From positions 45,719,598 to 45,783,597 of the forward strand of contig NC_030385.2 of the NCBI RefSeq assembly GCF_001625215.2: a stretch of 64,000 nt of DNA, in the 5' to 3' direction. The notes under the pieces are model-generated. The model saw nothing but the letters and a program-made list of their open reading frames with translations. It ran no database searches and was not told the origin of the DNA. Origin of the DNA: Daucus carota subsp. sativus (taxonomy: Eukaryota; Streptophyta; Magnoliopsida; Apiales; Apiaceae). Within the stretch, counting starts at the first letter, position 1. Every line of letters begins with the position of its first letter. Shown here in pieces: positions 1 through 10,356 of the stretch. The translations under genes were made by a program, and so were the position numbers.

Positions 1-557
1 TTGAGACTGAACTAAAAAAAGTTTACGCACTTTTGGCATTTGAAGTTTACGTTACATTACAAAGGACTATGGCTTTTACCTTTCTTATTCAGCCCTTTTC
101 ATCGCCGTGTGAATATTAGCAATAAATATGGATGTTACTAATCATAGAACACATATGTGGGTACACTCGCAGTGGGGTCGATAATTTTTATGATTAACAA
201 TAAAATAGATACCTAATGCAACTTACACTAGTGGTAATCCATTGGTTTTGTTTTAACTTGTAAGGTAGCGGAAGCTTTTAAATATTGTCCCATTCTTTTT
301 ATATAGTAGGTCCAGGTAGAATATTTAATTAATTTAATAAATGAAATATCATGAACCTGTCACCATTGGTACCGGTCGTTAAAAAATTATGATAATTAAA
401 ACTTGCGGTCTCCATATACATATAAGCCACTCAATTAAAATTAATCACTTGTTTAACATATTATTTCTGAAGATATTATGAATACATTTGAGAGAACTTG
501 TATTACTCCGATAAATATAAAGTATGAGATAACTAGCATTACTCCAACAATATACAA

Positions 558-558
<1 letters not shown>

Positions 559-598
<40 letters not shown>
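559..598. repeat. (AAT)n microsatellite
   Basis: About thirteen uninterrupted AAT units. It creates a false tyrosine-rich open frame on the minus strand (poly-Tyr run), which is not a gene. Confidence 0.95.
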
Positions 599-599
<1 letters not shown>

Positions 600-1014
600 T
601 TTTGTTACGTGTTTTGGATAATATAAAACGGATAATTATTGCTAAATATGTGGAAATGACCATCTAAATAATAAATTTCTTAATACATTAAAATGATATC
701 CATGTCATCAACTCCACATCATTCTGGCACATACTCTCCAAATTATTATCCCCTCCCCCTCAAAACAATAACACAATTTGACAATATATAATTTATTATT
801 ACCATATATATTCCGGACGGGCCAAACTTTGGAGTCTCACGATAGACAAGGCTGGACCCATACAAGTGGGCCTAATTATAGCCCAGATTGCTATAAGGAC
901 AAAGAATTTATAGATATGGTAAGCACATGGCCAGTGTGCCCAACATCTTTTATCAGCTAGTAAAGGTGAAAGTGCAGGTGGACCCCAGCGACTTAGTACC
1001 TCAATAATAATTGT

Positions 1015-1024
1015 GCCACGTGTC
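1015..1024. promoter_or_regulatory. G-box/ABRE-like motif GCCACGTGTC
   Basis: The motif is the classic bZIP/ABA-responsive core CACGTGTC. It lies 3.8 kb from the nearest start codon, so a regulatory role is only a possibility. Confidence 0.25.
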
Positions 1025-3959
1025 GTGCGTTAGACAAGTTAAGCTAGCAAGTGTACTGTGCACCACAATGCAGGGGATCATGGTCTTGACACCAATGGAT
1101 GCTTAGCTGGCAGGATTAGAGGTTGAGAAGGTTAGTCATCATTCCACGCCTCTGCCAACTCAATGTGATAGTTACTTCTCTATGGTCCCTTTCAATTTTG
1201 AGTGTGTATAAAATGATTAAAATCTAGTACTAAACTTGTTCCATTTGGAACTTGCTCCATGTGAAGATTTAGCAAAAAGAATTGAACACAAATATAATTA
1301 TAATTAGTAAAAGAATGGTTAAATAAAATCAAACTAATTTTAAAAATAATGCCACACATCAGCCAAATTTTTAATTATACATATGGATGTGAAGCATTAA
1401 ACGATATAATTTTTTCTTAAAAGATAAGAATATATTTTTATATAATACATCTCTTGGAGTAAAACACATATTACGAGTTCATGTTTGTCTTGAAATAAAA
1501 CATGTTAGAGTTATAAGAAATATATATATATTAATTCGTCTTTCATTGTTTATATATTTCCAATATATTATAATTTTTTTAAAATAAGGTAAAAATATGA
1601 TTTGAAAATGTCTCAAACATCGTTTGGGGTTCCAATCTCACCTTATTCCAATATCATTAGATTGAATAATATTTTTTTAAGACAAATGAATATTATTTTA
1701 AATGAGGATAAACGTGACTAAATAAATTTTAGAAAAAAGAAAAAGTAATAAAGATGGTAGGAGTTCGTTTGACTGAGTTTATAATATCTGTTAGACAATT
1801 CTAGTTTAATAATGATTTTATGGGTTATTAAAACTAATAAAAATAATTTATAAATTACTTATGACTTAATTGTAATTTTTATTAAAAAAAAAGCCTGAAA
1901 ATAGCACTCAAACTAACTTCCACCTTTAAATCAATTTCTCTGTCCTATTTCAATGTTAAAGTCTATCTCTTATTTTTTTTAATAAACAATAAATTTTCAA
2001 TTTAAGGTCAGAAATAACTTTAAACCCCGACTTAAAGTCCCGTTATGCTCCAGATCTGCTTAAAAAGTGCGACTTATTTTCTAATATGAAATCTAATTAA
2101 GTAAATAATTAAGAAACTCGCAATCATGAATTCAAATTAGGAAATAACAACAATGTGGCAAAAACAACGAGGAATTCCAAAAGAAGCCGACTCACCCCTG
2201 ACTTTCCGCTGTCTGATTAGCTGGAAGCCACCTTAACACTTCTCGATTCGCCAGCTGGCACTGCAGTGTCTGTCACATGGCCAGCTTGCACCTAGACCTA
2301 AGATTTTTCATAATTACGGATTTGCCCTTGCTCAACACACGACTTATCAGTTAATCCTGTTCCAGTGCCCTCCACGAGAGGTCGACAACGTTCGGTTGCT
2401 TCTCGGTTCTGTCGAAAAACTTCATCCGGTCGTGTTGTGCGTGAATTGATCATCTTCCCGTCATTTTATTTTTTTTGTTTAAAAAAATAATTTAATGTTG
2501 TTCTGAAAAAATATATTGGCAAATAAATTGCACCAGCATGATGTGCTTAGTTGACAAAAAAAGTTCTTGCTGGTAATTTTTTTATAAACTAATATTGACT
2601 TTTTGTAATTTATTAATTTAATGAGAAACAGAAATACATGTGATGGTGTTATTTAATCAGCGACTAAAAAAAAATTCACGTGAAATTCTTCATCGAACTA
2701 GACCAAATTTACACGGTTCGATTCGGTTCTTTGGTTCTGATTCGGTTTTGCTCAGTCTTAATTATATTATTATTATTTTAATAATGTTATTCAAGCAAAT
2801 TGATTAAATTTTTTATCAAATCAAATATGCAAATAAGGAGCTTCGCATGAATCAAATAGTGTGTCTTTCCATTGAGAATAACAAGAGACGTAATGTCACG
2901 GTTATATTTTTATTGTTTTTTATAGTTGAAGGTATTGTATTGTAATATTTATTTCCAACACATTCATTAAATAGATGAAAATGTGACCGATCATAAAAGA
3001 GATGTGTAATTTACATTAATATATTTTCGATGATGACAAACATCATGTGATAACGATAACTCTTATGTCACTGATCATATGAGAAATTTATATCTTTGTC
3101 GAACAACATTAAAAACCATTTTTAATGTATTTTATATTTTCCGATCAACAATACCGATAAATTTAACGTGATAGAGATAACCATCACCACGTGTTTTACA
3201 CTTTATATATGTGGATTGATACTGACAATAGACTACAATAGGAATAACTTTTGTCATGTGTGACACACCACGACGTGGAACACATGAAAGTGATATTACC
3301 GATACTCCGTTAATTTTTTTAAACTTTTTAATATATTACGGCACGTAACATCTAAAATTGTTGTCATCTCCTACCGACTCTCATCATTTATCACACCAGA
3401 AACGCCTACAATGATTTCACATCTGACTGACTCTCTTCCTTCAGCATATCACAAACGTCTACAACTGATATCACACCTTACCGACTCTCCTCTTTTAACA
3501 CATCATAAACGCGTACACATCACTCATCTTATCGACTCTCATCTCTTATCATATAACAAAAAATAATATACTAAATAAATTCAGGAAGGAGTTAAAAGGG
3601 AACATCTTTTGACATTGAGATTTCAACTTAACCGAGACCGTCTAAAGTGAATTGATCATCAGAAGTCGTAGATTGAGATTTTTACTGTGATCTTATTAAC
3701 CAGCTCAAGTGTGTGAACAGAGTTATACTGAAAATTATAGAACACGAAGCATATTTTTATCTAGTTGTCCTCGTTTCACTGCCCGAGGGAGGGACGGTTT
3801 ATATTTTCGGAAAAACAAAACAAGCAGCAATAGCAAGTAAACAACGAAATCTAGATAAGATTATCCTTCCACGCTGGATATTACAAGCATTAACAATCGA
3901 ACTTAATAATTTGATTTAGATACACAATTGCTTATGTACTGAGTCAGAGTTCATAGTTA

Positions 3960-4425
3960 CCCCCTCCGTCCCTTTTTACATGTCCACTTTGAAAAAAAAA
4001 TTTGTCCCAAATTACTTGTCCACTTCTCTTTTCAAAGCAACTTTTTGTATGTTTTTTCAAAAAGTGACAACTTCCAATGTTTGACTAGCATATATATATA
4101 TCGAATTTTCTATGGTGTGCCCAAGGGCACACAATAGTCACTAACTCCCATGAGAATTCTAGCTTTTGATTGGTGGATGGATAATAAATGTAAATAGCCC
4201 CCCTGCATTCACATCAATTCCACCAATCAAAACAAGCCATTTTCATGAAAGTTCGTGCTTATTGTGTGCCCTTGGGCACACATTAGAAAGACCGTATATA
4301 TATACACAACTCTATCTAATTCATTACATTTATTAGGGATATGTATGAAAACAAGATATCCAACTAACATTTTCTTAAGATGCGTTATTTTTTTAAAAGG
4401 GACAAGTAAAAAGGGACGGAGGGAG
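3960..4425. mobile_element. Stowaway-type MITE, interrupted by another MITE
   Basis: The left end reads CCCCCTCCGTCCCTTTTTAC and the right end is its inverted complement (AAAAGGGACGGAGGGAG). Both ends are flanked by TA (3958-3959 and 4426-4427), the Tc1/mariner Stowaway target duplication. The 466-bp length includes a nested 193-bp element at 4102-4294, so the original MITE was roughly 264 bp. It lies about 370 bp upstream of the TTL start codon and may contribute to that promoter. Confidence 0.85.
4102..4294. mobile_element. Palindrome-ended MULE-type MITE, copy 1
   Basis: A 193-bp fold-back element. The left arm begins CGAATTTTCTATGGTGTGCC and the right arm is its inverted complement (ends CACATTAGAAAGACCG). 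Each terminus carries its own near-palindrome TGTGCCCAAGGGCACA. It is flanked by the 9-bp repeat TATATATAT at 4093-4101 and 4295-4303, the length typical of Mutator-like elements, although this one is low complexity. The arms pair along almost the whole length. A second copy lies at 12733-12924 with a clean 9-bp duplication. It has no coding capacity. Confidence 0.75.
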
Positions 4426-4697
4426 TAATTTTTTATATTTATCCAAAACTATTAAATATCGATTAATTTTTTTAATAATTCAGCCTGTTTTATAAAACTC
4501 GGCTCGACTCGACGGATGTTTTTAAAAAATTAAAAACATAAAAAAAGTTTGTTCTCGTGAAGAAGCAGGTGAGCTGAAGGAAGAAGATAAAAGAAAGAAA
4601 AACAAGAATTAAAACCTTTCTCTTCTTTCTTCTCTCACCTTCCATCTCTCTCCATTTCACTTTCTCTCTCTAAAAGCCCATTCCCCCTTCTCTCTCA

Positions 4698-4724
4698 ATG
4701 AATCTCCCTTTCTTCAAAGCTTGA
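4698..4724 (+). promoter_or_regulatory. Possible upstream ORF in TTL leader
   Basis: ATG followed by eight codons (MNLPFFKA) and a stop, 76 bases before the TTL start. It lies in a pyrimidine-rich leader that also contains a (TC)n tract at 4779-4797. It could dampen translation if the transcript starts upstream of it. Confidence 0.35.
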
Positions 4725-4800
4725 CATCCACATTCATTCTTTGCTTCACAAGATCTTCAACATCAAAGTCCAACCCCGTCTCTCTCTCTCTCTCTCTAAA

Positions 4801-7800
4801 ATGTTGCAGTCTGGGGTTGATAAACTCACCGATCGGTTACGAAAGTCACTCACTTCAGATGACGAGACTGAGGTTAACAAGCCTGATTTCAGAGAGATCG
4901 ATCTGGGCTCACCCATTACTCCGTTGCGGGCGAAAGTTACTACTAGCAGTAGTAGTTCGAGCTCTTCTGGATCCGGGTCGGGTCGGGCTGCTTCTAACCC
5001 GCTGCCGAAGAAGTCGGAGTTTGCCGGAAATAGTCACTCCGGCGAGCTTTGTGGGTCTGTGGAGAGCTCGCCGACACGGTTTACTAAACCGGGTCATAGA
5101 AGATCCGGGTCGAGTGGATCGGCGAACCCGAATCCGAGCCCGTTTGTGTACTCCGGTGGCGGGTCGGTTAGTTCACCGCCGGCGAATGCGATGCCGGCGG
5201 GGAATATTTGTCCGTCGGGTAAAATTTTGAAAACGGGTATGGCGGGTCGGGTGACCCGACCCGATGTGTTGGGGACTGGTACCGGGCATTATGGTCATGG
5301 TAGTATAATTCGCGGTGGGGCTGCTATGAAATCTGCCGTTGGGGAAGGCGTTGGAAATGCCAATTCAAGGGGTTTAGCTACCGGTGGGGTTTCGAGGAAT
5401 GTTAAGAGTAGTGTTGATGCAGAGGAGTTGAAGAGACTAGGAAATGAGAGTTACAAGCAAGGCAATTTTACAGAGGCGTTGAGTTATTATGATAAGGCAA
5501 TTTCGATCTCGCCTGGTAATGCAGCTTATCGATGTAACCGAGCTGCAGCATTGATGGGTTTGAAGCGATTAGGGCGGGCTGTGAGAGAATGTGAGGAGGC
5601 CATAAGGTTGGATCCTGGATATTGGAGAGCTCATCACCGTTTAGGATCTCTATATCTTAGGTGAGTTTAGCGGAAAAGATTTGATCTTTGTGTTTATACG
5701 ATGTATGTTACTTACATAGTCTTTCAGTTAAAATGCATTCTTAAAGCGGAATATTTGGTAGTTCTGGATTATTGGTTTAGTGAAAAAGATAAAATCTTTG
5801 TGTTTATGGAATGTAGGTTCCCTGTGTATCTTGTAAATTTAGGTGATTTGTGTTTAATTATGTGCATTCGTAGAAGGGAATCTTTGTTAGTTCTTGGATC
5901 TGTAGTTTGGTGAAAAAGATACAGTCTCTGTGTTTGTAAATGAAGTTTACCTGCATTTTTCTAAATTTGCGTTTTGCTGCTTACCTTCCTAGCAAATTTA
6001 GAGTGGATTATTTGCTTATTCTTGGATCAGTTGATCTTTTGCAATATTCTATTTGTATATATGGCTTTGAATGGATGGATGAAAAGTTGGGACAAAATTA
6101 AAGGCAAAAGACAATGATCAAGAGGGCAGAGATTAGAAATTGAAACAGAGCAAATTTCTAAAAATTGTACAAACTATATCCCGTCTCCTGCCAGTTTCAT
6201 ATAAGTTAACTAAATGGAGCGTTGGTGTTTTCAAATCATATAATAGTAACTCCTGTATGCTTGTTTGCTTAAGTAAACCTAGATGAAATTGTATTGGGTG
6301 CGTATGTTTTCTTCTGTTACCTCTATTTTGTATGATCCAGTCACCTGTCTTGAAGTTTGTTAAAAGCTACACTTGTTGCAAATTGAAGAATTTGATTTCT
6401 TTGTTTGTGGTATTTGAAGTGTTACTTGACTATTTTGTAAGCTCTCATTAAGTATTTACTGAATTAGGTACATTAAACACTTGAGTACTTGAGAGTATCC
6501 TTCTTGCGTCTAAACTGCTTGGTTACTTCCTTCCTATTTGGTTTTGTTGGTTTTGTTTGTTTATCCTTGTAATTGGCTGTTAGTGGAAAAAAGATTCTGA
6601 TTTGTATAATGATCGCAGCCTAGGGCAGGTTGAACTTGCTAGAAGGCACATATGTTTCCCAGGACTCCAGCAAGATCCAGTTGAGTTGCAGAAGTTGCAG
6701 ACAGTAGAGAAACACCTAAACAAGTGTACTGATTCCCGAAGAATTGGTGATTGGAAAAGCGTATTGAGAGAAAGTGATGCTGCAATTGCTTCTGGCGCTG
6801 ATGCTTCGCCACAGGTAAGAAAGCTCCTATAAAACTTGCAGGCTGTTGATAATGCATGATTTATTAAAAAAGCAATTTGACTGTAATGTCTTTTTAATGG
6901 CACTGCAGATATTTGCCAGTAAAGCTGAAGCTTTTCTAAAGCTCCGCCAACTCAACGATGCTGAATTAAGCCTCTCAAACATTCCCAAATTTGAAACTTA
7001 TTCAGTATCTTGTTCCCAGACTAGTTTTTTTGGTATGCTTTCTGAAGCCTATCCACATTTTGTCCGTGCTCAGATTGAGATGTCATCAGGGAGGTGAGTT
7101 CTGCAACTCTTAGTTTTCATTGCAAGAAATATTTAGTTTCAGTAAAAGAGTAACTTATGATGGATTTATGCAGGTTTGAGAACGCTGTTACATCTGCTGA
7201 GAAAGCAGGACAATTGGATTCTAGAAGCAGTGATATATCAGTTTTACTTAACAATGTCAGGGCTGTAGCAAGAGCTCGGGCTCGTGGAAATGATCTCTTC
7301 AAGTCTGAAAGGTATACAGAAGCTTGCGCAGCGTATGGGGAAGGTCTTAGGCTTCATCCTTTGAGTTCTGTTCTATACTGCAACAGAGCTGCTTGTTGGT
7401 ATAAACTTGGTCAGTGGGAGCGATCTCATGATGATTGCAACCAAGCTCTTGATATCCAGCCAAATTACACAAAAGCTCTTCTCAGGAGGGCTGCTTCAAA
7501 CAGTAAGGTAGACTAGCTCGTCAAACAATAACAGTGTGTTAATTGATGTAATGTTCTGTTGGTTTTAAGCCTGAAGACTAGTATCTTCTTTGCAGCTTGA
7601 GAGGTGGGCTGATGCTGTGAGAGATTACGAGGTGCTTAGGAAGGAGCTTCCAAATGACAATGACGTTGCTGAATCTTTGTTCCATGCTCAAGTTGCTTTG
7701 AGGAAATCCCGAGGAGAAGAAGTTCACAATATGAAGTTTGGTGGAGAAGTGGAGTTGGTATCTGGTTTGGAGCAGTTCAAAGCTGCTATATCTTCTCCCG

Positions 7801-8339
7801 GTAAGTATTGTTGTCCCCGTGTCTTAAAAATGATTTTTTTAGTTCAGTGGGTTCTGAAGATCTTGGTGTGACATTGCAGGTGTATCTGTTGTTCATTTCA
7901 AAAAGGCATCAGACTTACAATGCAAGCAAATATCTCAATCTCTGGACAACTTATGCACCCAATATCCGTCCATTAATTTTCTCAAGGTGAATTACCCAAT
8001 ATTTGGTCTTTACAACTTTGAAATTAATGTTCACTAGGGTTAATAATAAATACACTGCAGCAAGCCTGGTATGTAGTCTGCACTTCAATTGGAGCACAGT
8101 GCATTCAATGCTCTGCCAATATGGTAATACCTACATAGTTAATTGTAATAAAGCTAATGTTTTCTTGGTTTTGTTTTGAAATGAAGGCTGATGTGCTAGA
8201 GAGTCCTGCGATCGCAAACACCGAGAACGTGAGGGTTGTGCCTACAATAAAGATTTATAAAAATGGAAGCCGGGTTAAAGAAATGATCTGCCCGAGTCCA
8301 GAAGTGTTGGAATCTTCAGTTAGGCACTACAGTTTCTGA
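4801..8339 (+). CDS. TTL: TPR repeat-containing thioredoxin-like protein TTL
   Basis: Seven exons: 4801-5660, 6619-6814, 6909-7093, 7174-7507, 7596-7800, 7880-7986, 8187-8339. All joins are GT-AG and in frame, giving 679 residues, close to the roughly 690-700 of Arabidopsis TTL proteins. Residues 1-200 are Ser/Gly-rich and disordered. A first TPR block ([20 protein letters not shown]) starts near residue 208, and a second ([17 protein letters not shown]) lies in exon 4. The C-terminal thioredoxin fold starts at [14 protein letters not shown]; the redox WCGPC is replaced and only one Cys remains, while [11 protein letters not shown] is kept. In Arabidopsis TTL proteins act as scaffolds in osmotic stress tolerance, brassinosteroid signalling and cellulose synthase association; that role is inferred here. 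ATG 4801 is the first in-frame Met. The gene converges with UBC13. Confidence 0.95.
5661..6010 (+). repeat. Triplicated segment in TTL intron 1
   Basis: Three diverged direct copies of a unit of about 110-130 bp, recognisable by GAAAAAGATA..ATCTTTGTGTTTAT-like cores at about 5676, 5784 and 5914. The first copy begins at the exon 1 donor. Intron 1 itself spans 5661-6618. Confidence 0.6.
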
Positions 8340-10356
8340 AGATAGTACATCTGCTTCCTTTGTTCTATTTCTCTATGTGGGTTCTGAACCCCAAGGTCTA
8401 GAAACAGCAACGTAATCGTCAGAAGTGATTTTGCCCGTTTCATGTAACATAATCAGACATACAACAAAATAACCCCATTGAGAGTCCTAAGCCCCTTACC
8501 TAGGCTCCAAGAGTAGGTAGTCACTTTTTTTTCTCCAATTATTATTTGTTCGTTCTTTCCTCATTGGTTCCATCATGCTCCCTTCTCCTTTCACTTAGTA
8601 CTCCTTATTCCCGTCCCACCGTCGTAGGATTCCCACACATTTTTGGGCGTAAGAAACCCTCGGTTCTTTACTATAGTGGGAATTATGACAATTGTGTACA
8701 ACCGGTAAAAAAATCTGAGTAGAAATGAAAAGAGGGCGAAGTCAGGGTCATCAGCTGGTTCCTTGTTGTGAAATTTACGTGTATATAATTGATGGATACA
8801 TGTCCGGGAATCAGATGTTCCGGGGCTGGATTATGTCTCAGGGGGTTAACAGGGTATCGAAAGGTTATACATGAAAAAATGTCGAAACTGATGTTTATGG
8901 ACAATGCCTTTCATGGTGAAGTCTTCAATAAAAGTAAAAAAGCAAAATTCTTATCTTTTTTATGAACTAATTTGTGGTCATTCTTTTATAACATGTTATG
9001 TTATATACCTGCTTATCGAGTCGTTGAATGATTCTAGTATTGTTTGTATACCGGTAGCAACTTATTTATGTGAAATTATACATGGTGGTTAAATGATTGA
9101 TGATTGCTTTTACTCTATATTACTAACACTGTGAAACTTTGAAGTGTAGCTGTGTAGCATACTTTGTCTAAGCGTGTTTAGGGTTGTTTTTAGCTGCCCC
9201 GATCTGCTCAAAGTTGTGTTATAAGGTTTCCCAGTAAAACCGGGAACTACAAGTTCGGCATACATACATGTTTTCGGGGAAAAAGATATTACTTTTTTTT
9301 TTTTTTAATTATGCTTTATCAGAAAAATAATATCAATTAGTCACTACCGCTTTACCAAGGTAAATATAAACATAATTTGCACGATTCAGTTGGATTTTTA
9401 AGAAAGATTTTGAGTTCATGTTCGATTTTGCTCAGTTCTATTGCATAACTTATTTTCCCTTGTGTGCTGTATATCTGAAGGTTATTGCAGTCTAGCTTAT
9501 GTGCTGTATGTCTGAAGGTTATGTCTGTCTGTTTCCCGAAAATATTGTACTATGCAGCAAAGGTGAATATTGTTTGGCAGAACACATTTGTAGCCTCTTG
9601 CACCCTGCTCGTGAGTTTTTTTTAGGAGAGAAAACAAGTGAATGCAAATGAAAGCAAATAAATTTTCACTTTCATCGCATTTTTGGAGTAAAAGTATGTT
9701 ATATTTGTATCTAGTTTCACTTGCTTTCGTCCCTTTAAAAAAATCAAGAGCATAAATAGAAGTGAAAAATATATAAGTTTACTTCCTCTTCACTTATTTT
9801 CCTCCCTATTTATAATTCGGGAGCAGAGCCTTGGGCTCTCTTCCTCTTCACCCACCAGTCCACCCATTCACTGCAACTTTGACCAGCTTGCTGACATGGT
9901 CATATGTTGACTTTTTTTTTTTTTTTTTTTCTTTTTTGACAGATGGTCATATGTTAACTAGTTTCTAGTAACACATTAAATTTTTTGCCAACCCAAACGG
10001 GCTTTAGGATAGGCTGATCAATGTACAGTACATGCTGCCAATTTACATTGGTTAAAATCGCAGATCAAAGAACAGTTGGTTCCCACTGGCAAAACAGACC
10101 AAGATGCAACGAAGCAAACCAAGAAAGTAGCAAACAAGTAGAAGAAACATCAGTGCAATAATCAAGTTCAGTTGATTACCGGCTCCCATGCATAATTTTA
10201 TTTGTATTTTACGAAGGGCATTCTTGGGGTTACCCGTGTTCGTTTGTGTGCACCGGAATCTGCAACAGGACATATTCTAACAGTAAAAAAAGTAAATATC
10301 CCCACCTCCGAATTTCATTCGTTATTATTGGAGTAAATGATAGTTTCACAACTTTT
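8340..10356. other. Intergenic DNA between convergent genes
   Basis: Contains the 3' untranslated regions of TTL (from 8340) and UBC13 (below 10357) and AT-rich spacer. One minimal poly(T) insertion with a 13-bp target duplication lies at 9896-9955. No credible coding sequence was recognised. Confidence 0.6.
9896..9955 (-). mobile_element. Minimal retroposed poly(A) tract with 13-bp TSD
   Basis: The 13-mer ATGGTCATATGTT occurs at 9896-9908 and again at 9943-9955. Between them is a poly(T) tract ending CTTTTTTGACAG. Read on the minus strand this is CTGTC followed by poly(A). A short A-tailed insert flanked by a 12-15 bp direct repeat is what target-primed reverse transcription leaves behind. 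Confidence 0.6.

Larger units (their letters stand above)
1..3957. other. Gene-free AT-rich intergenic DNA
   Basis: I see no coding region with family resemblance or a convincing exon structure here. The open frames are short and rich in low-complexity codons. The stretch holds an (AAT)n microsatellite, an ACGT-core box near 1015 and long AT-rich runs. It may include distal promoter sequence of the TTL gene starting at 4801, but nothing shows that directly. Confidence 0.6.

Noticed and set aside
445..663. A tyrosine-rich open frame on the minus strand
   Set aside because: It is the translation of the (AAT)n microsatellite.
4721..5230. A 169-codon overlapping frame on the same strand as TTL exon 1
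   Set aside because: It is a shadow of the GC-rich, Ser/Gly-rich first exon of TTL; its Arg-rich product has no family resemblance.
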